Shown here in pieces: positions 16,160 through 25,283 of a DNA stretch of 64,000 bases. Made by a program: the position numbers and the translations under genes. Within the stretch, counting starts at the first letter, position 1; each line of letters opens with the position of its first letter. Source of the stretch: an uncultured Candidatus Melainabacteria bacterium. Lineage in GTDB: Bacteria; Cyanobacteriota; Vampirovibrionia; Gastranaerophilales; Gastranaerophilaceae. Below the pieces are notes generated by a model. The model was not told where the DNA came from. It ran no database searches and saw nothing but the letters and a program-made list of their open reading frames with translations. The stretch spans positions 1-64,000 of the forward strand of contig CANNUY010000006.1 of assembly GCA_947525005.1 (NCBI GenBank), in the 5' to 3' direction.

Positions 16160-17899
16160 ATGAGAAGGACTATTTTAGAAGATAAATCTGATATGCAAAA
16201 AAGAATGTGTGCAAAGCGTATGGCACAGATTCAACTTGGAATGGCTCTGTTTGCAGTTGCACTTATAATTTATCTTACTTTTATTCAAGTTCTTGATGTT
16301 AGACACTATAGAGCACGTGCTAAACGTCAATATAGCCACAGTAATCTTGTTATGAGAGGTGACATCTTTGATAGAAATGGTATCAAACTTGCTACTGATA
16401 CTGTCTACTATGATGTCTATGCCAGGCCTAAAGACTTTAACGAAAAGGTTCACACTAAAGAAGAACTAGCAACAATGCTTGCTCCTATTCTTAATGTGCA
16501 GTCATCAGTGCTATTAAAGAAACTACAACAATCAACATCAAATGTAATTCTTCTAAAAAAAGGGATAACACGTGAACAACATGATGCTATTGCAAAACTT
16601 AACCTAATGGAAATTCCTATGGATAAAAAGACAAAACGTGTCTATCCACAAGGTTGTCTTGCTTCTCACGTTCTAGGTTTCTACAACCAAGATGCTAGTG
16701 AAGATGGGATCTCAGCAGGTGTTGAATACACTGCAAAAGACATTCTTGAATCAGCACCAGAAACAAAAGCCATCGAAAAAACTCCTTCAGGGAATGTTAT
16801 TTATAACTTTTCAACAGACCCAACAGCAGTTGTTGAGCCTCAAAAAGGTAAAGACGTAACTCTTACAATAGATACTGCTATTCAACATATCTGCGAAAGA
16901 GAATTATATAAATCAATCGGAAAATTCAAAGCAAAAAGAGGGGCTATAATTGTAATGGATCCAACAAATGGCGAAATCTTAGCCTACGCAGTTTATCCAT
17001 TCTATAATCCAAATAACTATAAGTCTGCAACAATGATTCAAATGAAGAATTGGACACTTACTGATATTTTCCCTCCAGGATCAACATTCAAACCTTTAAC
17101 AGTGTCATCTGCTTTAGAATTAGGAAAAATTAACCGTAATTCACGAATAAACGACCCAGGAAAAATAAAAATTGATACTTGGACAATCGAAAACCACGAC
17201 TACAAGAAAAAAGGTGGTAGAGGTAAAATCACACTTGTTCAATTGTTTGAACACTCTAGTAACTGTGCATCAATAAACATTGCTATGACGATGACAAACA
17301 ATGAGTTTTACACTATCCTTAAAAGATTTGGATTTGGTTCAAAAACAGGCATTGACCTTCCAGGAGAATCAGTTGGTCTTATTAATCGTCCTAGTTCTTG
17401 GAGCAAATCTGATAAAGCATCTATGAGTTTTGGATATGGAACTTCTGTTACAGCTATACAAATGGTTTCTGCATTGTCAGCTCTTGCGAACAAAGGTGTT
17501 CGTGTTACTCCTCATGTTATTAAATATTCTGAAGAAGATTTACCTAAATATGTAAAATCAGTAAGAGTTCTATCTGAATCAACTGCTAAAACAGTTACAG
17601 ACTTATTAAGACAAAGTATTGAAGTTGGTAAATCTCCTCTTAAATTAAACAATTATTATCTTGCCGCTAAAACAGGTACATCAAAAAAACCTAAAGAAGA
17701 TGGCATTGGTTATACAAATAATTATTATACATCTGCAGTTGGATATCTCCCTGCCACAAACCCTAAAGTATTAATATATGTTATTGTTGACTCTGCTCAA
17801 GGTGGAGAAGTTTGGGGTAGCACAGTTGCAGGACCTATATTCCACTCTGTAGCAACTCAAGTTGCAAGTATTATGAATTTAATTCCTGATAAACATTAG
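16160..17899 (+). CDS. ftsI: Peptidoglycan transpeptidase FtsI/PBP2-like
   Basis: Class B penicillin-binding protein that cross-links septal peptidoglycan. It has a short cytoplasmic tail, one membrane helix (about 26-44), a PBP dimer domain, and the transpeptidase domain with SxxK at Ser308 (PGSTFKP), SSN at 366-368 (HSSNCAS) and KTG at 504-506. I chose the ATG at 16160 because the -10 box at 16147-16152 overlaps the leader of the alternative ATG at 16130, which would add ten residues. It is followed after 15 bases by murE, the usual order of the division and cell wall cluster, although ftsL, murF and mraY are not adjacent. Confidence 0.95.
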   Translation: MRRTILEDKSDMQKRMCAKRMAQIQLGMALFAVALIIYLTFIQVLDVRHYRARAKRQYSHSNLVMRGDIFDRNGIKLATDTVYYDVYARPKDFNEKVHTKEELATMLAPILNVQSSVLLKKLQQSTSNVILLKKGITREQHDAIAKLNLMEIPMDKKTKRVYPQGCLASHVLGFYNQDASEDGISAGVEYTAKDILESAPETKAIEKTPSGNVIYNFSTDPTAVVEPQKGKDVTLTIDTAIQHICERELYKSIGKFKAKRGAIIVMDPTNGEILAYAVYPFYNPNNYKSATMIQMKNWTLTDIFPPGSTFKPLTVSSALELGKINRNSRINDPGKIKIDTWTIENHDYKKKGGRGKITLVQLFEHSSNCASINIAMTMTNNEFYTILKRFGFGSKTGIDLPGESVGLINRPSSWSKSDKASMSFGYGTSVTAIQMVSALSALANKGVRVTPHVIKYSEEDLPKYVKSVRVLSESTAKTVTDLLRQSIEVGKSPLKLNNYYLAAKTGTSKKPKEDGIGYTNNYYTSAVGYLPATNPKVLIYVIVDSAQGGEVWGSTVAGPIFHSVATQVASIMNLIPDKH

Positions 17900-17914
17900 A
17901 GAAAGAAGGACAGT

Positions 17915-19384
17915 ATGAAACTAAAAGAAATTATTAAAGAAGTTAATGTAAAAGAATATATAAACTATGATGAAAATACAGAAATCTTAGGAATTTCATA
18001 TAACTCAAAGAAAATTACAAATGGTGATATCTTTGTATGTATGCGTGGAGAACACGTTGACGGTCATAACTTTGCTGTTGATGCAGTTAAGCAAGGTGCT
18101 GTTGCAATAATGTGTGAAACTAAACTAGATATAAATGTTCCACAAATTATCGTAGCTTCTACAGAACAATCTATTGCACCCTTAGCAGATGCGTTCTATC
18201 ATTCTCCATCAAAAGACATTAACTTGATTGGTGTTACAGGTACAAACGGCAAGACAACAGTTACTCACCTTGTTCAACGTATTATTGAAGCATCACAAAA
18301 AAGGTGTGCGTTAATCGGAACTTTAGGTTATAAACTTTCAGCTGATTCAACATACCATGAAGCTAAACATACAACTCCACAAGCTCCAGAACTTCAAAGA
18401 ACGCTTACACTTATTAAAGATGAAGAACATATTGAAAATGTTTCTATGGAAGTTAGTTCTCATGCACTTGTACAAAATAGAGTCGGTGGTTGTCAATTTA
18501 ACTGTGCAATTTTTACTAATTTAACACAAGACCACCTCGATTATCACGTTACTATGGATAGATATTTTGAAGCGAAAGCTCTTTTGTTCAAGCGTCTTAA
18601 ATCAGGTGATAAAGCTATTATTAATATTGATGATTCTTATGCTCAAAGATTTATTAATGTATTACAAGAAGGTGTAAAACTATTTACTTATGGTATAAAA
18701 AAAGATGCTGACATCAAGGCTGAAAATATCAAGTTTTCACCTAAAGGTGCAAGTTTTACTTGTATAACACCAGAAAACAAATATGACGTTCAATTATCTA
18801 TGAATGGTATGTTCAGTATTTATAACGTGCTAGCAGCGCTTACAACAGCTTATGCGTATGGTTTAGATATGACTACATCAATCAAGTCACTAGAAGGCAT
18901 TAAAGGGGTTGCAGGTCGTTTTGAAGTAGTTGTACACGAACCTCTTATCATCGTTGACTATGCGCACACTCCAGATGGTTTAAAAAATGTGCTTACAGCA
19001 GCTAGAGAAATCACTCCAAAAGACAGCTCTCTTGTTTGTGTATTTGGTTGTGGTGGAGATAGAGATGCTACAAAACGTCCAAAAATGGGTGCAATAGCAG
19101 AGGAATTAGCTGACAAAGTTATTGTAACAAGTGATAATCCAAGAAGTGAAGACCCTCAACAAATCATTACGGATATCTTAACAGGCTTCAAATCAGTAAA
19201 TGACGTAATTGTTGAACCTGATAGAAGAAAAGCTATTGAATATCTTCGCAAAATAACTTCTAAAAACGACGTTGTAGTTGTTGCAGGTAAAGGTCATGAA
19301 GATTATCAAATTCTAAATGATAAAACTATTCACTTTGACGATAGAGAAGAAGTTAGAAAGGCTTTTGAACTTCAGGTTAAATAA
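17915..19384 (+). CDS. murE: UDP-MurNAc-tripeptide ligase MurE
   Basis: Adds the third stem amino acid to UDP-MurNAc-L-Ala-D-Glu in the cytoplasm. The 489-residue chain has the three Mur-ligase domains. The ATP loop GVTGTNGKTT is at 106-115, and the DNPR signature at 407-410 indicates meso-diaminopimelate rather than lysine. AGAAGGACA precedes the ATG. The stop codon shares one base with the start of the NagA-like gene (TAATG), so the two are coupled. Confidence 0.97.
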   Translation: MKLKEIIKEVNVKEYINYDENTEILGISYNSKKITNGDIFVCMRGEHVDGHNFAVDAVKQGAVAIMCETKLDINVPQIIVASTEQSIAPLADAFYHSPSKDINLIGVTGTNGKTTVTHLVQRIIEASQKRCALIGTLGYKLSADSTYHEAKHTTPQAPELQRTLTLIKDEEHIENVSMEVSSHALVQNRVGGCQFNCAIFTNLTQDHLDYHVTMDRYFEAKALLFKRLKSGDKAIINIDDSYAQRFINVLQEGVKLFTYGIKKDADIKAENIKFSPKGASFTCITPENKYDVQLSMNGMFSIYNVLAALTTAYAYGLDMTTSIKSLEGIKGVAGRFEVVVHEPLIIVDYAHTPDGLKNVLTAAREITPKDSSLVCVFGCGGDRDATKRPKMGAIAEELADKVIVTSDNPRSEDPQQIITDILTGFKSVNDVIVEPDRRKAIEYLRKITSKNDVVVVAGKGHEDYQILNDKTIHFDDREEVRKAFELQVK

Positions 19385-20310
19385 TGAAAACTAGACTAAT
19401 AATTGAACCACATATTCATGGTGCGTTTGGAATTGATTTTAATAAAGCATCAGTTAATGATGTTTTGTATGTCGGGAAAGAGCTTCTAAAAAGAGGTGTT
19501 GGGGGAGTTTATCCAACTCTAGTAACTGATTCTGTTTCTAATCTAAAACGACAAATAAAAATAATTAAAGATGCATCTAAACAAGCATCAAAAGATTGTG
19601 CAGAAATTTTAGGAATACATCTTGAAGGGAATTTCATTAACCCAAATAAAAAGGGGATTCATAACCCTGAACACTTTTTAGAGTTGACTGTTGATAACTA
19701 CAAACTCATTGAAGATGATTTTATAAAAATAATTACTCTAGCGCCAGAACTAGATATAAATTTATTAGATTACTTAAAAACAAAAGATATTAAAATTCAA
19801 GCAGGTCACTGTGAAGGCTATGATTTATCTAAATGTGACGGAGTAACTCATATATTTAATGCGATGAAAGGAATTTCGCATAGAGATAAATCAACTTCGT
19901 TATCTGCCTTAATAAATGATAGAATCTATACAGAAGTAATAGCTGATGGGCTTCATCTTTATGATGATATTCTTAAACTTGTGTTTAAAACAAAACCTGA
20001 AAACAAGGTCATATTGATTAGTGATGCCTTGCCAATCACATATAGCGATATAAAAGAAACTGTTTTTGCTGATTCTATTATTTACTATGATAAAGTTAAA
20101 GCAACGTCAAAAGATGGAACTATTGCAGGAAGTACAACTCTTGTACCTGAAATAATAAAACTTTTGATGTCAAAAAATATGTTTAGTCCACAATACATAA
20201 ATAATCCTTATGAATATATGTCAATTGATATTCAAGGAGAACTTGTTTGGGACAATAATGGAAATATTATTTCAATAGAGAAGGACAACAAAGTTATTTA
20301 TGAGAAGTGA
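19384..20310 (+). CDS. N-acetylglucosamine-6-phosphate deacetylase-like (NagA family)
   Basis: Amidohydrolase expected to deacetylate GlcNAc-6-phosphate. The motifs are HIH at 10-12, GIHLEG at 77-82 with the metal-binding Glu81, the LAPE strand, the AGHCEG and THIFNAM histidine segments, DGLHL, and the catalytic Asp214 in LISDAL. At 308 residues it is clearly shorter than usual (about 380). The protein begins almost at the HxH motif, so the N-terminal strands of the small beta domain are missing. The start is fixed by one-base overlap with murE. It overlaps ilvD by 11 bases. Activity is likely but the truncation leaves some doubt. Confidence 0.82.
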   Translation: MKTRLIIEPHIHGAFGIDFNKASVNDVLYVGKELLKRGVGGVYPTLVTDSVSNLKRQIKIIKDASKQASKDCAEILGIHLEGNFINPNKKGIHNPEHFLELTVDNYKLIEDDFIKIITLAPELDINLLDYLKTKDIKIQAGHCEGYDLSKCDGVTHIFNAMKGISHRDKSTSLSALINDRIYTEVIADGLHLYDDILKLVFKTKPENKVILISDALPITYSDIKETVFADSIIYYDKVKATSKDGTIAGSTTLVPEIIKLLMSKNMFSPQYINNPYEYMSIDIQGELVWDNNGNIISIEKDNKVIYEK

Positions 20311-21955
20311 TGAGATAAAAAAAGGGATTGCAAGAGCTCCACATAGAAGTTTATTATATGCAACAGGTGTAAGTAAAAAGAATATGGATAAACCATTTAT
20401 TGGAATAGCCAGTTCTTATACTGATATGGTTCCTGGACATATTACAATGCGTGATTTAGAGCGTCAAATAGAACGAGGTATCCATTCAGGAGGAGGACAA
20501 TCCTTTGTTTTTGGTGTTCCAGCTGTATGCGATGGTATTGCGATGGGACATAATGGAATGCGATATTCACTTCCGTCAAGAGAGCTTATTGCAGACTGTA
20601 TAGAAACGTTTGCTAATGCACACCAAATTGACGGATTAGTTTTGCTTACAAACTGTGATAAAATAACACCTGCATCACTTATAGCTGCTGCAAGATTAAA
20701 CATACCTACTATCATTGTAACTGCAGGACCTATGTTAGATGGCGAATGCAACTGTAAAAAATTAACAATGATAAAAGGTACATTCGAAGGTATTGGAAGA
20801 TATCGTTCTGGTGAAATTTCACTTGAAGATCTTGAAGAACTAGAAGAACGCTCTTGTCCAACAGGTGGTTCTTGTCAAGGTATGTATACTGCAAACACTA
20901 TGGCTTGTTTAACTGAAATTATTGGAATGAGCCTTGAGAACTGTGCAACTTCTCCTGCTGTATCTGCTGAAAAACGCAGAATTGCTTTTGATAGTGGGGT
21001 TCGTGCAGTAGAGATTGTAAAAGAGAATATAAAACCTCTTGATATCATTACTAGAGAATCACTTAGAAACGCTATCTTAGCTGATTTGGCATTAGGTGGT
21101 TCTACAAACTCTATTCTTCATTTGCTTGCTATAGCAAACACTGGTGGAATTGATTTAGACTTAAATGATTTTGATGAGCTAGGTAGAAAACTTAAACAAA
21201 TTCTAAAACTTGACCCATCTGATACACCTACAATGACGGATTTTCATAACGCAGGTGGAGTAACAGCACTTGTAAAAAAATTATATGGAGTTATCCCTGA
21301 GTATAAAAACACATTGAGCGTTACGGGGAAATATACTGCAGATTTAGTGAAAACTAAAACTCCTCAAACAGAGCTTATACATTCAGTTGATAACCCTGTT
21401 ACAACAGAACCTGGACTTGGTATACTTTATGGAAACCTAGCAAAAGATGGCGCTGTTATAAAAATATCAGGTGTAAACAAAAACTGTTATTATTTCAAGG
21501 GCAAAGCTCGTGTATTTGATTGTGAAGAAGATTCTATGAAGGCTCTTGAAAACGATGAAATAAAAGAAGGTGATGTAATCGTAATACGTTACGAGGGTCC
21601 AAAAGGATCTCCTGGTATGAGAGAAATGCTCGCTCCAACATCACTTCTTGTAGGAAAAGGACTTGGAACAAAAACGGCCCTAATTACAGATGGAAGATTT
21701 TCTGGTGGAACTTGTGGAATTTGCGTTGGGCATATCTGTCCAGAAGCTTCTAATAATGGAACTATTGCTCTTGTAAAGGAAGGTGACATTATTGAAATAG
21801 ACATCCCTAATAGAAAATTGAACCTGCTTGTTGATGAAAAAGAACTTAAAACAAGAGAAAAGGAATTAAAAGAATTCAAGCTTAAATCAAGCACTGGGTA
21901 TTTAAGTAAATACTCTAGATTAGTGAGTGACGCATCTCACGGTGCAATTATTTAG
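20300..21955 (+). CDS. ilvD: Dihydroxy-acid dehydratase
   Basis: Fe-S enzyme of the third common step in isoleucine and valine synthesis. The 551-residue length and signatures are typical: CDGIAMGHNGM, TNCDKITPASL, and SCPTGGSCQGMYTANTM, giving the cluster-binding cysteines; the C-terminal GRFSGGTCGICVGH is also present. The ATG lies inside the end of the NagA-like gene (11-base overlap), so it is coupled to the cell-wall genes. I see no other ilv genes nearby, which makes this operon composition unusual. Confidence 0.97.
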   Translation: MRSDEIKKGIARAPHRSLLYATGVSKKNMDKPFIGIASSYTDMVPGHITMRDLERQIERGIHSGGGQSFVFGVPAVCDGIAMGHNGMRYSLPSRELIADCIETFANAHQIDGLVLLTNCDKITPASLIAAARLNIPTIIVTAGPMLDGECNCKKLTMIKGTFEGIGRYRSGEISLEDLEELEERSCPTGGSCQGMYTANTMACLTEIIGMSLENCATSPAVSAEKRRIAFDSGVRAVEIVKENIKPLDIITRESLRNAILADLALGGSTNSILHLLAIANTGGIDLDLNDFDELGRKLKQILKLDPSDTPTMTDFHNAGGVTALVKKLYGVIPEYKNTLSVTGKYTADLVKTKTPQTELIHSVDNPVTTEPGLGILYGNLAKDGAVIKISGVNKNCYYFKGKARVFDCEEDSMKALENDEIKEGDVIVIRYEGPKGSPGMREMLAPTSLLVGKGLGTKTALITDGRFSGGTCGICVGHICPEASNNGTIALVKEGDIIEIDIPNRKLNLLVDEKELKTREKELKEFKLKSSTGYLSKYSRLVSDASHGAII

Positions 21956-21958
21956 AAT

Positions 21959-21992
21959 ATACTTTAAATAAATGAATTTATTTGTAAAGTAT
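21959..21992. repeat. Intergenic hairpin after ilvD
   Basis: ATACTTTAAATAAAT (21959-21973) pairs with ATTTATTTGTAAAGTAT (21976-21992) except for a two-base bulge. No T-run follows, so it may be an RNA-stabilising or processing structure rather than a terminator. Confidence 0.5.
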
Positions 21993-22051
21993 AGTTAATT
22001 ACTAGACATATATAAGAAATTATTATAAAATTTAAAAAAAAGGATTTAGTT

Positions 22052-22399
22052 ATGGCAAAAAATGTAGACACAATTCCAATAGAAGTATGTATTTTAACTG
22101 CAGACCACGATATCAAAGGTACTGTTCACGTTTCAAAATATACAAATACAAATAGAGAATTAACAGACTTATTAAATGATAAAGAAAGAAGATTTCTTGC
22201 AGTTACTAATGCTGAAATCTACTCTAGAAACTCTAAACAACCACCAAGAAGATATAATTTCTTAGAAATTCATATGGACTATGTTCTTATGGTTCACCCA
22301 TCTTCTCAAGCGTTGTTTAAAGAATCTGGTAAATCTCAAGAAGATATTGCAAGATTTAGAGAGTTAAGACAAAAACTTAACCAAACTAAACCTTTCTAA
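22052..22399 (+). CDS. Conserved-looking hypothetical protein, 115 aa
   Basis: Not recognised with certainty. It is a small soluble protein with alternating beta strands (for example PIEVCILTAD, RRFLAVTNAEIY, FLEIHMDYVLMV) and a basic helical tail rich in Arg, Gln and Lys. No signal peptide or catalytic motif. AAAAAAGGAT precedes the ATG. The coding style and strong ribosome binding site suggest a well expressed gene. It stands before the TPR lipoprotein and lgt with an 17-base gap and may share their transcript. Confidence 0.8.
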   Translation: MAKNVDTIPIEVCILTADHDIKGTVHVSKYTNTNRELTDLLNDKERRFLAVTNAEIYSRNSKQPPRRYNFLEIHMDYVLMVHPSSQALFKESGKSQEDIARFRELRQKLNQTKPF

Positions 22400-22416
22400 T
22401 TATTTGGAGTGAGGAG

Positions 22417-22983
22417 ATGAAAAAGGCAATTTTTATTGTCGCTATCTTGTTTGTAGCTGTTATTTCAACAGCATGTATTAACAATATAGCAGTTCAAGAA
22501 TTAAATAATGCAGCAGAAACATCTATGGCTAATGGTGATTATGATGCAGCTATAAAAAAATTAGAAGCTAGTCTTGATTTAGACTGTAATATGTATGAAA
22601 CATATTACAATCTTGGAGTTGCTTATATAGAATCAAGACAATTTTCAAAAGCAGTAACAGTGCTTGAAAAATCAATAAAACTTAACTCAAAGTATCCTGA
22701 AAGCTATTATTCTCTTGGTATTGCTCAAGAATCATTGGCTGATGAATTATCTGAGTCTAGTTCTCAAGATGACAAAGTTAAAAACGCAGATGGGATAGTA
22801 AAAACTAATTATACAACCTCTCTATCAGAAAACGATAAAGAAACTATGGTTGAAAACTATCATTCTGCAATATTAAATTACAATAAATATATTGATATGA
22901 AAAATTCAGACTCAAAAAAAGAAGAATTAGCTTCTCATATCAAGGACATAGAAAAAGTTATAGAAAAACTTGAATACCAATAG
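22417..22983 (+). CDS. TPR lipoprotein
   Basis: A 188-residue probable lipoprotein. Its signal peptide has a hydrophobic core (FIVAILFVAVIS) and a lipobox-like end STAC, so Cys20 would be the lipidated residue. Two or three tetratricopeptide repeats follow (about 30-100; patterns such as DYDAAIKKLEASLDL and YYNLGVAYIESRQFSKAV). The C-terminal part is a charged helix. GGAGTGAGGAG precedes the ATG. The gene ends seven bases before lgt, whose product would modify exactly this kind of protein. The binding partner is unknown. Confidence 0.85.
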   Translation: MKKAIFIVAILFVAVISTACINNIAVQELNNAAETSMANGDYDAAIKKLEASLDLDCNMYETYYNLGVAYIESRQFSKAVTVLEKSIKLNSKYPESYYSLGIAQESLADELSESSSQDDKVKNADGIVKTNYTTSLSENDKETMVENYHSAILNYNKYIDMKNSDSKKEELASHIKDIEKVIEKLEYQ

Positions 22984-22990
22984 GTGCAAG

Positions 22991-23779
22991 ATGATTATAG
23001 CGCCTTGTTGTCAGTATTTATCAATGGGTAACCTGAAGATATATATCTACGGAATAATTTTAGCTTTTGCAATCTATGTTGTTATAAATTTAGCAGATAA
23101 GTTAGCTGTAAAGTTATACAATATTAATACAATGTATGAACAAGCAATTATTCTTATTATATTTGGCTTATTAGGAGCTAGGTTATATTTCTGTTTGTTA
23201 AATTTCCAAACATATTTTAATGACCCAATTAGAATATTAAATATACGTGAGGGTGGAATATCTATACACGGAGCTATATTTACTGGATTATTAACTATTT
23301 ACTTCCTGTCAAAAAAATATAACTACAATTTTTTGAATGTTTGCGATATTTTTGGAGTAATTTTACCTTTAGCACAATCAATAGGAAGATGGGGAAACTT
23401 TTTTAATTCAGAAGCCTTTGGTCACCCGACTAATAACCCTATTCTTAAACTTTATGTTGCACCTGAATATAGACCTATAGAATTTATTGATTATAACTAT
23501 TTTCATCCAACCTTTTTATATGAATCATTTTTAAATTTTATTTTATTTATTATTATGTACAAAATACTTTTCAAAAAAATGTATAAAACGCAAGGTCTAT
23601 TATCTGGAATTTATTTAGTTGGTTACTCTATTATAAGATTATTAATTGAGCCACTTAGAATCGATTGTACAAGTTTTGTATTCAACATTCCTGTACCTAT
23701 TTTTATATCGTTTATATTATTGGGTGTTGGAGTAATATTTATTTTGTACGCACTTAAAAAATCACGTTCATCTAAATAG
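22991..23779 (+). CDS. lgt: Prolipoprotein diacylglyceryl transferase
   Basis: Inner-membrane enzyme that transfers diacylglycerol from phosphatidylglycerol to the lipobox cysteine. It is strongly hydrophobic with about seven helices. Signatures are GGISIHGAI, GRWGNFFNSEAFG and HPTFLYES, with a later R-E-R region (IIRLLIEPLRID). A longer reading frame starts at a TTG (22970) inside the lipoprotein gene, but the ATG at 22991 has AGGTG at proper spacing and gives an N-terminus like known Lgt proteins (262 residues). Confidence 0.95.
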   Translation: MIIAPCCQYLSMGNLKIYIYGIILAFAIYVVINLADKLAVKLYNINTMYEQAIILIIFGLLGARLYFCLLNFQTYFNDPIRILNIREGGISIHGAIFTGLLTIYFLSKKYNYNFLNVCDIFGVILPLAQSIGRWGNFFNSEAFGHPTNNPILKLYVAPEYRPIEFIDYNYFHPTFLYESFLNFILFIIMYKILFKKMYKTQGLLSGIYLVGYSIIRLLIEPLRIDCTSFVFNIPVPIFISFILLGVGVIFILYALKKSRSSK

Positions 23780-23819
23780 ATGTTTACTTTTTATTGAAAA
23801 TAATTAAAAATAATAGTGT

Positions 23820-24422
23820 ATGGTTAAAAAGTTTTTTATAATATTTTTAGCACTTATATTTTCGGCTAATATTCTATGTTTCGCTGATGAAACTGATGAT
23901 TGGTCAAATTACAGTCATGTTGATAACGCTTGGGACGGTCAGAAATCTATTACAAATAAGCAATTTGAAGAAACTATGAACGCACTTCAAGCTAAAAAAA
24001 AGAAAAAAGAAGCTAAAGCAAGAGAAAAAGCGATAAGAAAAGTTAAGGGCTCAAGTTTAGCACCTGAACTTGATGCACATAATGAAAATATCGTGCCTCA
24101 GACGCCTGAACAAGAATTTGCAGAAGGTGAGTTGATTAGTATTCCTATAGATTTTGTAGCTGATGGGAAATTTGTTGATAGAGGATATTACAAAGTTACA
24201 GGAATCAAACAAGATGGAAAAGTATTTATCTTGTTATATCAATCTCACAAATTAGTCGCAAAGTTACAAGCAAGAGAAACTGATGACGATTTCAACGAGC
24301 CTGCAATCCAGTTTACAAGATTATTACCAGTAAATGACCATACAATGAAGATTATTTATGGCTGTATAGATTTTAATGCTTATGTAAATATTGATTTTGA
24401 AGAACCAGAGGCAACTTTTTAA
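23820..24422 (+). CDS. Secreted hypothetical protein, 200 aa
   Basis: Not recognised. It has a clear Sec signal peptide (FFIIFLALIFSANILCFA), with cleavage likely after FA at about residue 22. A Lys/Ala-rich helix follows (about 55-80), then a beta-rich region at 95-200 (LISIPIDFVADGKFVD, YYKVTGIKQDGKVFILLY) that may be a small barrel or sandwich. There is no Shine-Dalgarno sequence. It lies 40 bases after lgt and ends 12 bases from the end of the convergent DMT transporter gene with no terminator between them. Confidence 0.8.
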   Translation: MVKKFFIIFLALIFSANILCFADETDDWSNYSHVDNAWDGQKSITNKQFEETMNALQAKKKKKEAKAREKAIRKVKGSSLAPELDAHNENIVPQTPEQEFAEGELISIPIDFVADGKFVDRGYYKVTGIKQDGKVFILLYQSHKLVAKLQARETDDDFNEPAIQFTRLLPVNDHTMKIIYGCIDFNAYVNIDFEEPEATF

Positions 24423-24434
24423 GTTAAACAAAAT

Positions 24435-25283
24435 TTATAAAATAATCATTGTCGAACCAACTATCATAATAATCGTTCCAATGAATTTTTTAACGATATT
24501 TTGTTCCTTAAATACTCTATAACCTAATATCAAAGCCAAAATAGATGACAGTTGAAACAATGCTAAAGATATTCCTACGTCCATTTTTGAGAAAACATAA
24601 TTTGTTGATAACTGCATAATCAATAATAAAACAGCTATTACTCCGAAATTGTACAAATTAGACTTAGTAATATATTCCTTTTGAGGACGAACAATAAGTT
24701 TGCAAATATATGAACATAATAACCCACTGAAAGACCATAAAATTAATGATATTTTAAAATTAGACATCAAGATAATCTTTTTTAAGATAGAGGCTTCAAT
24801 CCCTGTACAAAACAACGCAAAAAATCTAAGCCTAATATCTTTTCTCAAAAACGTCTTTAGTGAAAATTTGTGTTCATTATTATCAAGAACTATATAACTC
24901 CCAACAACAATTAAAAGCACTGCGACAAGTTCTTTTAATGTAGGAATTTCTCCTAGCAATATAACAGCACTAATTAAACCTACTACTGATTTATAAGAAT
25001 TTATTGGTGCAAGTTCAGATAATTCTCCAATCTTCAAAGCTTCTATTAAAGCTATTGTTCCAACTGTACAAAGTAAACCTGCAAGTAATACATACCCCCA
25101 AAAAGAAATTGTATAAACAGTCCAATCAATAAACAACGCTGGAACAACACATATTAAGCTCATGACTAAATATGAATATAAATTAACATTTAGTGAATCA
25201 ACCGTTTGTGAGCATTTTTTCTGAAAAAGGTTAGCAAATGAGTTTGAAAAAATTCTTATAATTACAACTAGGTATGTGATCAT
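24435..25283 (-). CDS. EamA/DMT-superfamily transporter
   Basis: A 282-residue inner-membrane protein with about ten hydrophobic helices in two tandem halves, each the size of an EamA domain. The end of the first half has the typical GxxExPTxxExxAxxxIxxG pattern (around 100-125). The substrate cannot be told. Its ATG overlaps the stop codon of the secreted GH13 gene by one base (TAATG), so the two are translated together; a role in sugar or metabolite export or uptake is conceivable but is inference only. Confidence 0.85.
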   Translation of the reverse strand: MITYLVVIIRIFSNSFANLFQKKCSQTVDSLNVNLYSYLVMSLICVVPALFIDWTVYTISFWGYVLLAGLLCTVGTIALIEALKIGELSELAPINSYKSVVGLISAVILLGEIPTLKELVAVLLIVVGSYIVLDNNEHKFSLKTFLRKDIRLRFFALFCTGIEASILKKIILMSNFKISLILWSFSGLLCSYICKLIVRPQKEYITKSNLYNFGVIAVLLLIMQLSTNYVFSKMDVGISLALFQLSSILALILGYRVFKEQNIVKKFIGTIIMIVGSTMIIL

